Source: an uncultured Eubacteriales bacterium
GTDB lineage: Bacteria > Bacillota > Clostridia > Oscillospirales > Acutalibacteraceae
Reading direction: 5' to 3'
NCBI GenBank assembly: GCA_951801675.1
Contig: CATONX010000004.1
Span: forward strand, 1 to 64,000
DNA: 64,000 nt
Shown here: positions 54,322 through 61,966 of the stretch, piece by piece
How the letters are laid out: the number at the start of each line of letters is the position of its first letter
How positions within the stretch are numbered: position 1 is the stretch's first letter
The notes under the pieces: generated by a model
What the model was told of the DNA's origin: nothing
The model's database searches: none
The model's input: only the letters and a program-made list of their open reading frames with translations
Program-made: the position numbers and the translations under genes

Positions 54322-56241
54322 ATGTCCCCTTCTCCCAACGTGGTCAACATCGGCCTGGTGGCCCACGTGGACGCAGGCAAAACCACTTTAACCGAACGGC
54401 TTCTTTACGCAGCCGGCGCCATCCGCGCCCCCGGCCGGGTGGACGAAGGCACCGCCCAGACCGACTTTCTGGATCTCGAACGAAAGCGCGGCATTTCCAT
54501 CCGCGCGGCTTCCACGGTGCTTTCCTGGAAAGGGCGCACCATTAACCTCATCGATACCCCCGGCCACACCGACTTTGCCTCCGAGGTGGAACGGGTGCTG
54601 CGGGTGCTTGACTGCGCGGTGCTGGTGATTTCGGCGGCGGAAGGGATCCAGTCCCAGACCGAGGTGCTGGCCGAAGCTCTCGCCAGGCTGAAGACTCCCA
54701 CGGTCCTTTTCTTTAACAAGATCGACCGGGCCGGGGCGGACCTTTCCCGGGTGCTGAAAGAAGCAAGAGAAAGGCTGGGGCTGTCGCCGGTGGTAGTGGA
54801 CCGTCTGTTTGACGACGGTCCATTGGAAGACACATTGGTGGAGGCGCTGGCGGAAGAGGACGACGGGCTTTTAGAAGCCTACCTGTCGGGCGAGCCTCTT
54901 TCCAAGGAGCGGCTTCTTTCATCGCTGGCCGCTGGCGTAAGAGCCAGGCGGCTCTTTCCCGCTCTGACCGGCTGCGCCCTCAAAGGGACCGGCGTCGGGG
55001 CGCTACTCGATCTTCTGGCGTTCACGGCGCCGGAAAACAAGGGGGATGCGCAAGCAACCTTGTCCGGCGTCATCTTCCGCATGGAACACGACAAGACCAT
55101 GGGCCGGGTTTCACATGTCCGCCTTTACGCGGGAACCCTGAAAAACCGGGATACGGTGCGAAACGACACCCAGGACCTGGAGGAAAAGGTGGTACAGATC
55201 CGCAAAGTGAGCGGCGCAAAATACGAGGATACCGGGCTTTTGCAGGCGGGAGACATCGGGGCAGTGTGCGGCCTTTCCCACGCCCGGGTAGGGGACATTT
55301 TGGGCGACCCGGGACCGGTTCCGGGCGGCTGCTCCATCGCTCACCCGCTTTTAAACGTGCGGGTGTTCCCCTATGAGGAGAAGGACTATCCCGCTCTTGT
55401 AGCAGCGGTGGAAGAGCTTTGCGCGGAAGACCCGCTTCTTACTATGGCGTGGGTGCCGGAGGAGCGAAATCTGCTCATTCGCATCACCGGGCTCATCCAG
55501 CTGGAGGTTCTCGAAGCGCTGATGATCACCCGTTTTGGCCTGCGGGTCTATTTCTCCGATCCCACGGTTATTTATAAGGAGACGCCTGCCTCGGTAGGGG
55601 AAGGCTTTGTGGCCTACACCATGCCCAAGCCCTGCTGGGCGGTGCTGCGGTTCTTGATAGAGCCGGGACCGCGGGGCAGCGGGATTGCTTACAACAGCAT
55701 CGTCAAAAACGACGACATTCTCTACCGCTACCAAGCTCAGGTGGCCCAGGCCCTGCCGGATGCCCTGCGCCAGGGTCCCTTGGGCTGGGAGGTCACCGAT
55801 GCGAAGATCACCCTCATCGCCGGCGAGCACCACAATGAGCACACCCACCCGCTGGACTTTATCGTGGCCACTCCCATGGCCATCATGGACGGGCTTGTAA
55901 ACACCGGCACGACCCTCCTGGAGCCCATGCAGGCTTTTCGCCTGTCCCTCCCGGAGGAAGTGGGAGGCAAGGTGATGGGGGAAATCATCCGGATGCGGGG
56001 CCAGTTCGACACGCCGGTGATCCAAAACGGCGTGTTTACTCTGGAAGGGCGGGTCCCCGCCGCTACTTCGATGGAGTTCCCGGTCTTTGCGGCGTCGATA
56101 TCCTCGGGGCGGGCGAATCTATCGGTTCGGTTTGACGGCTATGAGCCCTGCCCGCTGGAGCTGGGCGCGACCACGCCTTACCGGGGTGTCAATCCCCTGG
56201 ATCAGGCCCGGTATATTCTCAGCATCCGTGGTGCGCTCTGA
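54322..56241 (+). CDS. TetM-like translational GTPase, atypical ribosomal-protection family member
   Basis: A 639-residue EF-G-like GTPase of TetM/TetO size. G1 AHVDAGKTT (14-22), G3 DTPGHTDF, G4 NKIDRAGAD, and the order of domains II-V agree with ribosomal protection proteins; the end (RVPAATSMEF..GYEPCPLELG..RYILSIRGAL) aligns with the TetM tail. However, the domain IV loop that carries SPVST in TetM, which displaces tetracycline, here reads GEHHNEHTHPLDF. Resistance is therefore not supported; a ribosome-rescue or other stress role is possible. It has a leader hairpin and stands alone. Confidence 0.82.
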   Translation: MSPSPNVVNIGLVAHVDAGKTTLTERLLYAAGAIRAPGRVDEGTAQTDFLDLERKRGISIRAASTVLSWKGRTINLIDTPGHTDFASEVERVLRVLDCAVLVISAAEGIQSQTEVLAEALARLKTPTVLFFNKIDRAGADLSRVLKEARERLGLSPVVVDRLFDDGPLEDTLVEALAEEDDGLLEAYLSGEPLSKERLLSSLAAGVRARRLFPALTGCALKGTGVGALLDLLAFTAPENKGDAQATLSGVIFRMEHDKTMGRVSHVRLYAGTLKNRDTVRNDTQDLEEKVVQIRKVSGAKYEDTGLLQAGDIGAVCGLSHARVGDILGDPGPVPGGCSIAHPLLNVRVFPYEEKDYPALVAAVEELCAEDPLLTMAWVPEERNLLIRITGLIQLEVLEALMITRFGLRVYFSDPTVIYKETPASVGEGFVAYTMPKPCWAVLRFLIEPGPRGSGIAYNSIVKNDDILYRYQAQVAQALPDALRQGPLGWEVTDAKITLIAGEHHNEHTHPLDFIVATPMAIMDGLVNTGTTLLEPMQAFRLSLPEEVGGKVMGEIIRMRGQFDTPVIQNGVFTLEGRVPAATSMEFPVFAASISSGRANLSVRFDGYEPCPLELGATTPYRGVNPLDQARYILSIRGAL

Positions 56242-56263
56242 ACCGACTGAAATTGTGAATTCT

Positions 56264-56282
56264 GTTGCAAAGTCCTTGCAAC
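56264..56282. promoter_or_regulatory. Inverted repeat over the aquaporin -35 box
   Basis: GTTGCAA-N5-TTGCAAC is a perfect 7-5-7 inverted repeat whose right arm forms the -35 hexamer of the next gene, a repressor-type position. Confidence 0.55.
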
Positions 56283-56304
56283 TTTGGCCATAAAATGGTA
56301 CAAT
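56276..56304 (+). promoter_or_regulatory. Promoter of the aquaporin-like gene
   Basis: TTGCAA and TACAAT with a 17-base spacer. Confidence 0.65.
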
Positions 56305-56340
56305 CATTCACGAAAAAACCAAATAGTAGGAGGAACCCAC

Positions 56341-57033
56341 ATGGATTTTGCCAGAAAATGCATCGCCGAGTTTTTCGGGACCACCATGTTTGTCCTGATC
56401 GGCTGCCTCGGAATCAGCATGTATGCGAGCACTCTGGACGCTTTAGGGCTGTGCCTGATTTTTGCCTTTGTTTTCATCGCCATGTATTTTGTAATCGGCC
56501 GGGTGTCCGGCTGCCACCTCAATCCCGCCGTTTCTTTGGGGATGGCCATCACCGGCCGGATCTCCTGGAAGGAATTTGCCGGCTATGCCGTGAGCCAGCT
56601 GGTGGGCGGGTTCGCCGCCTGCGGCCTGATCGCCTTGTTCAATTCTCTGTTCGGCGTTTCCGGCTACAGCGCGAACGCGGTGTATGTGGACACTTATAAA
56701 TACCCCTATGTTGTGGAATGCCTGGTCATTGAAATCATTCTGACCATGCTGTTCGTCCTGGTCTTTTTGGCCGCCACCAAAAAGGGCAAGTTCTCCGGCA
56801 TTGCCGGCATCGGCATTGGCCTGAGCCTGCTGGTCTTCTATTTGATCGACTATGGGTTTACCGGTGCGTCCCTCAACCCCGCCCGGAGTCTCGCCCCCGC
56901 TATCTTCACCGGCGGCACCAGTCTGACGAACGTGTGGGTCTTCCTGGTAGGCCCGCTGGTGGGCGCGGTGCTCGCCGCGTTTTTGTACAAGTTCTTTGCA
57001 AAAGGGATGGCAGCCGACGAAAGCGCACATTAA
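56341..57033 (+). CDS. MIP-family channel (aquaporin-like)
   Basis: A 230-residue channel with six membrane helices and both half-helix motifs, HLNPAVS (Asn61) and SLNPARS (Asn179). Arg after the second NPA is present. Size and the short loops favour an AqpZ-type water channel over a glycerol facilitator, whose loops are longer and whose second motif is NPAR-D. No glycerol genes are near. The start follows AGGAGGAAC. Confidence 0.9.
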   Translation: MDFARKCIAEFFGTTMFVLIGCLGISMYASTLDALGLCLIFAFVFIAMYFVIGRVSGCHLNPAVSLGMAITGRISWKEFAGYAVSQLVGGFAACGLIALFNSLFGVSGYSANAVYVDTYKYPYVVECLVIEIILTMLFVLVFLAATKKGKFSGIAGIGIGLSLLVFYLIDYGFTGASLNPARSLAPAIFTGGTSLTNVWVFLVGPLVGAVLAAFLYKFFAKGMAADESAH

Positions 57034-57040
57034 ACAGAAG

Positions 57041-57069
57041 AAAAGGGCCGCGTAATGCGGCCCTTTTTT
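57041..57069 (+). terminator. Terminator of the aquaporin-like gene
   Basis: AAAAGGGCCGC / GCGGCCCTTTT with loop GTAAT, then T run. Confidence 0.88.
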
Positions 57070-57157
57070 CGTCTCAACCCTGCATTTGCGTTTGTTTGCA
57101 TGAATTGGCCCCGCCATACATACACTAATCCTATCGTGAAAGCTTAGGAGGCAAATT

Positions 57158-57700
57158 ATGAACGTATATGATTTCAAAGTGAAGAAAATGGATGGGAACG
57201 AGGTAAACTTACGCGATTACGAAGGCAAGGTGCTTCTCATCGTCAATACGGCCAGCAAATGCGGCTTTACTCCGCAGTTTGCCGAGCTGGAGGCGCTCTA
57301 TCAGAATTACAAGGGAAAAGGCTTTACGGTTCTTGGCTTTCCTTGCAACCAGTTCAAGGAGCAGGATCCGGGCAGCAATGAAGAAATCATGGAGTTCTGC
57401 ACCCGCAACTACGGCGTCACCTTCCCCATGTTCGCCAAAATCGATGTCAATGGTCCCAACGCCGCGCCCTTGTTTCAATTCCTGACCTCGCACACCAAGT
57501 TCCAAGGGTTTGACATGAGCCATCCCATCGGCCCGGTTCTGGACGAGCTTTTGTCCAAGGATGGGGACTACAAGGCGGATAACCAGATCAAATGGAATTT
57601 CACCAAGTTCCTCATTACCAAAACCGGTGAAATCGCCAAACGGTTCGAGCCGACTACGACGCCCGCCCAGATGGAATCGAGCATACAAAGCTTGCTGTAA
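57158..57700 (+). CDS. Glutathione peroxidase family protein, cysteine type
   Basis: A 180-residue peroxidase: NTASKCGFTPQF with the catalytic Cys35 (selenocysteine in animal enzymes), GFPCNQF with Gln65, and WNFTKFL completing the triad. In bacteria this type usually takes electrons from thioredoxin and reduces lipid or organic peroxides. In an anaerobe it fits oxygen defence. The start follows AGGAGGCAAATT. Confidence 0.92.
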   Translation: MNVYDFKVKKMDGNEVNLRDYEGKVLLIVNTASKCGFTPQFAELEALYQNYKGKGFTVLGFPCNQFKEQDPGSNEEIMEFCTRNYGVTFPMFAKIDVNGPNAAPLFQFLTSHTKFQGFDMSHPIGPVLDELLSKDGDYKADNQIKWNFTKFLITKTGEIAKRFEPTTTPAQMESSIQSLL

Positions 57701-57707
57701 GAAGCTG

Positions 57708-57739
57708 AAAAAGCCGCCCTTAATGCGGGCGGCTTTTTT
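57708..57739 (+). terminator. Terminator of the peroxidase gene
   Basis: AAAAGCCGCCC / GGGCGGCTTTT with a 7-base loop, then T run. Confidence 0.85.
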
Positions 57740-57765
57740 GCCGGCTTAGGCTATGGTATGTTTTT

Positions 57766-57804
57766 AAACCTTGGCGGCTTCGTATGAAGCCGCCAAGGTT
57801 TTTC
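57766..57804. terminator. Perfect hairpin at the end of nadA
   Basis: A perfect 16-bp stem (AAACCTTGGCGGCTTC) with loop GTAT. It adjoins the nadA stop on the minus strand, where the U tract is poor; the plus strand side reads TTTTTCTT. Confidence 0.7.
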
Positions 57805-58716
57805 TTATTCTCCCAGCCGGATCATTTCCATAATCGGCCGCTTGGCGGCCTGGGAAAGGTCCGGATCGATCTGGATTTCCGCGCCGCCCGTACCCAAAAG
57901 CGCCCGGTAAACATCAGGTAGCCCCGTCAGACGCATGTTGGGGCAAAGAAGCTTCTTGCTCAGCACCGGGAACCGGCGGTCCGGATGGTGAAGGGAGAGC
58001 CAGTCGGAAATGGATTTCTCTGTACCGATGATCACGTCCTCCTTACACCGTTCGGCAAAGGACAGGATGCCGGAGGTGGAACCCACAAAGTCCGCATATG
58101 CGAGCACCTCTTCCCGGCATTCGGGATGAACCGCCAGCTTTGCCTTGGGATAGCGTTCCTTCATCAAGACGCAGTCCCGGGCGGTCACCGCCGCATGAAC
58201 CGGACAGCACCCGTCCCACAGCTCAATTTCCCGCTGAGGCAGCTGACGCTTGAGCCAGCCGCCCAGGTTTGCGTCTGGAATAAACAGGATCGGGGCGTCA
58301 GGCAGCTTTTTGACAATGGTAAGCGCGCTCGACGAGGTAACGCACACGTCGCATTCCGCTTTGAGCCGGGTGGTCGTGTTTATGTAAGCGACAATCGTAT
58401 AATCGGGGTTATTCTCCTTAAAGCGCCGCACCCGCTCGGGCGGAATCTGGTCGGCCATGGGACATACCGCCTGGTCTACCGGCAGGATAACTTTCTTTTC
58501 CGGGTTTAACAGCTTGACGGTGTCCGCCATAAAGCGCACGCCGCACAGCACAATGGTGCTCTCCTCCCGCTTCTGGGCCGCCACCGACAGGGCGAACGAA
58601 TCCCCGCAGATATCCGCAATCTCCAAAATCTCCGGCGACTGATAGCTGTGGGCCAAAATAGCCGCGCCCGTCTCCTTTTTGAGCCGCAAAATTTCTCCCT
58701 GGAGTTCCTTTATCAT
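57805..58716 (-). CDS. nadA: Quinolinate synthase
   Basis: A 303-residue iron-sulfur enzyme of NAD synthesis that condenses iminoaspartate with dihydroxyacetone phosphate. The three cluster cysteines lie in LCGVRFMADT, WDGCCPVHA and LLCPNMRLT. HSYQSPEILEIADICGDSFALS is the substrate-site block. nadB and nadC are not adjacent, which is unusual. The start overlaps the ribF stop by four bases, so it is translated with the infB-ribF operon. Confidence 0.92.
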   Translation of the reverse strand: MIKELQGEILRLKKETGAAILAHSYQSPEILEIADICGDSFALSVAAQKREESTIVLCGVRFMADTVKLLNPEKKVILPVDQAVCPMADQIPPERVRRFKENNPDYTIVAYINTTTRLKAECDVCVTSSSALTIVKKLPDAPILFIPDANLGGWLKRQLPQREIELWDGCCPVHAAVTARDCVLMKERYPKAKLAVHPECREEVLAYADFVGSTSGILSFAERCKEDVIIGTEKSISDWLSLHHPDRRFPVLSKKLLCPNMRLTGLPDVYRALLGTGGAEIQIDPDLSQAAKRPIMEMIRLGE

Positions 58717-59639
58717 TGGTTTTCTTCCTCCTCAAGCACCAAAGCGGGTTTCAGCCGCCTGGCGATCTTTCCCGCCTCCACCCCGTCGAGATGGATGCGG
58801 GTGCGCAGCAGGTCGATGCTGTCAAACTTCTGTTCAGGCCGCATGAAGGACAGCAGACAGACCGGCACCTTTTTCCCGTACAGATCCCCTTCGTAGTGGG
58901 GAATCCAAGTCTCATAGAGAGGGGCGGGCGCACCCACGGTGGGCCGCACGCCGAAATTGGTCACTGCCGGCCAATAACCTCCCTCAATTTTGGCAAGGGA
59001 CGCATATACGCCGAACTTGGGTTCCACGAATCCCTTGGGAACCAGCTGGTTGAGGGTGGGTGTCCCCATCAGGCGGCCCAGCTGCTGGCCTCTTACCACC
59101 TCAAAGTCAATGACAAAGGGGCGCCCCAGCAGCCGGGCCGCCTCCTCCATCTTTCCTTCCCGCACCAACGCCCGGATCCGGGTGGAGGATACCGGCGCCC
59201 CGTCCGCCTCAATGGGCGGGATGATGGACGCGGCGATTCCCCGCTCCTCACACAAGCGTACCAGCTCCGAAGCATCTCCGCTGGCGTTTTGGCCGAACCG
59301 GTAGTTGTAGCCGCACACCACACGTTTGGCATGCAGCGATCCGATCAGTACCCGGTCCACAAACTCCCGGGGAGTCATATGGCGGATGCTCTCAAATTCC
59401 GGGCGAACCAGAAGCCCCACCCCTCTTTGGGCGAGCAACCCTTCCATAACGGAAAAGGGCATCAGCTCCTCCGCAAGCCCAGGCTTTGCAAAGGTGAACA
59501 CGCAGGCGAGAAGCCCGTCGCCGGCAGCGGCCAGCGCCCGGTCAATCACCGCCATATGGCCCAAATGCAACCCGTCGAAGCACCCCAGCGCCACTGCGGT
59601 ATTTTCTGTCTGATTGGGAAGCTCTCCGGTTATAAACAC
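58713..59639 (-). CDS. ribF: Bifunctional riboflavin kinase/FAD synthetase
   Basis: A 308-residue enzyme making FMN and FAD. The N-terminal adenylyltransferase has GCFDGLHLGHMAVI, ISSTR-like VSSTRIR and the GYNYRFG block; the C-terminal kinase has QQLGRLMGTPTLNQL and FGVYASL, a slightly divergent form of the usual GxPTAN motif. It lies between truB and nadA. Confidence 0.93.
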   Translation of the reverse strand: MFITGELPNQTENTAVALGCFDGLHLGHMAVIDRALAAAGDGLLACVFTFAKPGLAEELMPFSVMEGLLAQRGVGLLVRPEFESIRHMTPREFVDRVLIGSLHAKRVVCGYNYRFGQNASGDASELVRLCEERGIAASIIPPIEADGAPVSSTRIRALVREGKMEEAARLLGRPFVIDFEVVRGQQLGRLMGTPTLNQLVPKGFVEPKFGVYASLAKIEGGYWPAVTNFGVRPTVGAPAPLYETWIPHYEGDLYGKKVPVCLLSFMRPEQKFDSIDLLRTRIHLDGVEAGKIARRLKPALVLEEEENQ

Positions 59640-59740
59640 AGCATAAGCTCCTTTATTCTAGAAAAATCCTCGTTTCATTTACGATGCTTTTTCCAAAGAA
59701 AAATCGGTTTTCTTTGGAAAAAGCGCCGCAAAAGCGGCGG

Positions 59741-60640
59741 TCACTCGGAAAAAATCCGCTTGACCTTTAGTTCCTGGGCGTTCTCATCCACCATCCCTAG
59801 GCCGGCGAACCGCCCTTGGGAATTATACACCCGCACAAATGCGCCGTCGGTTCTCGGCGCTTGGTCCACTCGCGCCAGAAACAAAGCCCCCCCATTTCGA
59901 AACCGGGTGAACTGCGCGTCGGTCACCTGCACCGCCTGGTAGCTCGAAAGCCCTGCGTCCACCGGCATAAGCCGGCTACAAAGAGTTCCTTTTTCCGAAA
60001 GGGCCCGTGCTTCCTCCAGGGTGAGACAATCGTCCAACGAAAAGCCGCAGGCCTTTGTCCTTCGCAGGGAGGTCATCACCGCCCCGCAGCCCAAGGCCTG
60101 TCCCAAATCGTGAATCAGGGTGCGCACATAGGTTCCCGCCGAGCAGGAGATGGAAAGGGTATATTCCCCCGCCTCTTCCTTTGCGCCGGTTAAGAGAAGC
60201 GTAAACACCGTCACCTTACGGGGTTCCCGCTCTACCTCGATTCCCTGGCGGGCCAGTTCATAAAGCCGTTTGCCGTCTTTCTTTACCGCCGAATACATGG
60301 GCGGAAGCTGCCATATTTCCCCGGTAAACCGGGGCAGGAGCGCCTCGATCTCCGCTTTCCCGCAGGAAATGGTACGGTTCTCCACCACCGTACCCCAGAT
60401 GTCCTGGGTGTCGGTGGTGATCCCCAGCCGAAAGCCGGCCTCATACTCTTTGTCATGGCTGGGAAGCAGTTCGGCGGCACGGGTGGCGCCCCCGGCCAGA
60501 ATCGGCAGCACACCGGTGGCCATGGGGTCCAGAGTTCCGGTATGCCCTACCCTGCGGGTGCAAAGCAGCCGCTTCATCACCGCCACCACGTCAAAGGAGG
60601 TAAAGTCCTGGGGCTTGTCAATGCATAGAATTCCGTTCAT
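59741..60640 (-). CDS. truB: tRNA pseudouridine-55 synthase
   Basis: A 299-residue enzyme modifying U55 of tRNA T loops: start [19 protein letters not shown], catalytic Asp38 in [14 protein letters not shown], and [17 protein letters not shown] 60640 lies inside the end of nrnA; GGAG precedes it. A 101-base gap follows before ribF. Confidence 0.94.
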   Translation of the reverse strand: MNGILCIDKPQDFTSFDVVAVMKRLLCTRRVGHTGTLDPMATGVLPILAGGATRAAELLPSHDKEYEAGFRLGITTDTQDIWGTVVENRTISCGKAEIEALLPRFTGEIWQLPPMYSAVKKDGKRLYELARQGIEVEREPRKVTVFTLLLTGAKEEAGEYTLSISCSAGTYVRTLIHDLGQALGCGAVMTSLRRTKACGFSLDDCLTLEEARALSEKGTLCSRLMPVDAGLSSYQAVQVTDAQFTRFRNGGALFLARVDQAPRTDGAFVRVYNSQGRFAGLGMVDENAQELKVKRIFSE

Positions 60641-61586
60641 CTTCCCGCTCCGCCGCAATTTCCTTTAAAATCTTGTCGCAGGCCTCCCGGGCCGTGCCGG
60701 TCACCGTGCAGCCGGCGGCGCGCATATGGCCGCCGCCGCCAAGTCTCCCGCAGATGGAGCTGGCGTTGAACTCTACGCCGGTACGCACGGAAATTTTCCA
60801 TGCCCCGTCGCTCTTTTCCCGCAGGGTCACGCCGATTTGCACCCCGTCGATCTGCCGCGGGATCGGGGTCAGGCCGTCTAAGTCGCTTTCCAGCGCTCGG
60901 GACTTCTGAAGCATCTCGCTCGTTATGTACATCACCGCGCAGATGCCGTCAAAATAGTATTCCACCGATTCCAGCGCCAGCCGCTCCATCTCGAACCGGG
61001 CCCTTGATTTGATCTCGAACATGAGCCGGTTGATGGGATACGTGTCGATCCCCACCCGCATCATCTGAGCGGCGATGGCGTGGCTTTGGGAGGTGGTGTT
61101 TGCATATTTAAAGCACCCGGTATCGGTGGAGATGCCGGTATAGATGGCGGCGGCAATGTCCTTATCAATGGTCACGTCCAGCTCCAGCAGCACCTCGAAC
61201 ACCACCTCGGCCGCCGCCGCGTATTCCTTGAGCAGCAGGTTTGCAGCATACTCGGTGTTGGAATGATGATGGTCGATGCACAGGTCCACCCGGTCGGCGT
61301 ATTCGCTCAGGCCGCTGCCCAGCAGATGGGCGTCGGCCACGTCCACCGCCAGGATGAACTTGGGCTCGAACGCGCATTCCTTCACGTCATGATAGAGATA
61401 AGAATACTTTTGCGGAATCGGGTCGGAGCAGACAACGCGCGCCCGTTTTCCCAGAGAAAGAAGCCCTCGGCACATGGCAAAGGCGCATCCCAGGGTATCC
61501 CCATCCGGATATTGATGGGTGAGGATCAGAATATCGTCCGCTTCACGCAGAAGCTGCGCCGCCTGGGCGGTGGTCACTTCTCTCAC
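60618..61586 (-). CDS. nrnA: DHH-family phosphoesterase, NrnA-like
   Basis: A 322-residue nanoRNase/pAp phosphatase: [34 protein letters not shown] (the DHH motif) and the DHHA1 end [13 protein letters not shown]. It degrades short oligonucleotides and pAp. GTG start behind AAAGGAGG; overlaps truB by 23 bases and rbfA by four. Confidence 0.93.
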   Translation of the reverse strand: MREVTTAQAAQLLREADDILILTHQYPDGDTLGCAFAMCRGLLSLGKRARVVCSDPIPQKYSYLYHDVKECAFEPKFILAVDVADAHLLGSGLSEYADRVDLCIDHHHSNTEYAANLLLKEYAAAAEVVFEVLLELDVTIDKDIAAAIYTGISTDTGCFKYANTTSQSHAIAAQMMRVGIDTYPINRLMFEIKSRARFEMERLALESVEYYFDGICAVMYITSEMLQKSRALESDLDGLTPIPRQIDGVQIGVTLREKSDGAWKISVRTGVEFNASSICGRLGGGGHMRAAGCTVTGTAREACDKILKEIAAEREDERNSMH

Positions 61587-61939
61587 CCTTCTTCCTCCTT
61601 TTTGCTGATCTTGTTTAAAAGCGCGGAAATGTCCGCGCTGTGCGCGATGGAATCATCGGGTACAAAGCGCAGCGCCGGCGTATGACGCAGGTGGAGCCGG
61701 GCGCTGAGCTCGTGCCGGATGAAACCGGACGCGCTCTTTAACCCTTCCACCGCGGTTTTGGCCGATTCCATGCCGTTGACCGAGCTGATATATACCTTGG
61801 CCACCGACAGGTCGTTTGAAACCTCGCAGCGCACAATGCTGATGATGCCCGCCACCCGCGGGTCCTTTAAAGAACGGAAGATATCCGTCAATTCTCTATG
61901 AATGTCTTCGGTCGTCCGGTCCATTCGATGTCCTGCCAT
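61583..61939 (-). CDS. rbfA: Ribosome-binding factor A
   Basis: A 118-residue KH-like factor for 16S rRNA maturation: RTTEDIHRELTDIFRSLKDPRV, VYISSVNG and RHELSARLHLRHTPALRFVPD. The C-terminal acidic tail ends inside the nrnA start. Confidence 0.95.
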   Translation of the reverse strand: MAGHRMDRTTEDIHRELTDIFRSLKDPRVAGIISIVRCEVSNDLSVAKVYISSVNGMESAKTAVEGLKSASGFIRHELSARLHLRHTPALRFVPDDSIAHSADISALLNKISKKEEEG

Positions 61940-61966
61940 TGCGAATCCCTCCTCGTATATCGGATA

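Noticed and set aside
54322..56241. Tetracycline resistance determinant
   Set aside because: The protein is TetM-like overall, but the domain IV loop that contacts the tetracycline site differs completely.
58716..59942. 408-codon plus-strand frame across ribF and the end of truB
   Set aside because: Antisense to conserved genes and without a start site; no recognisable motif.
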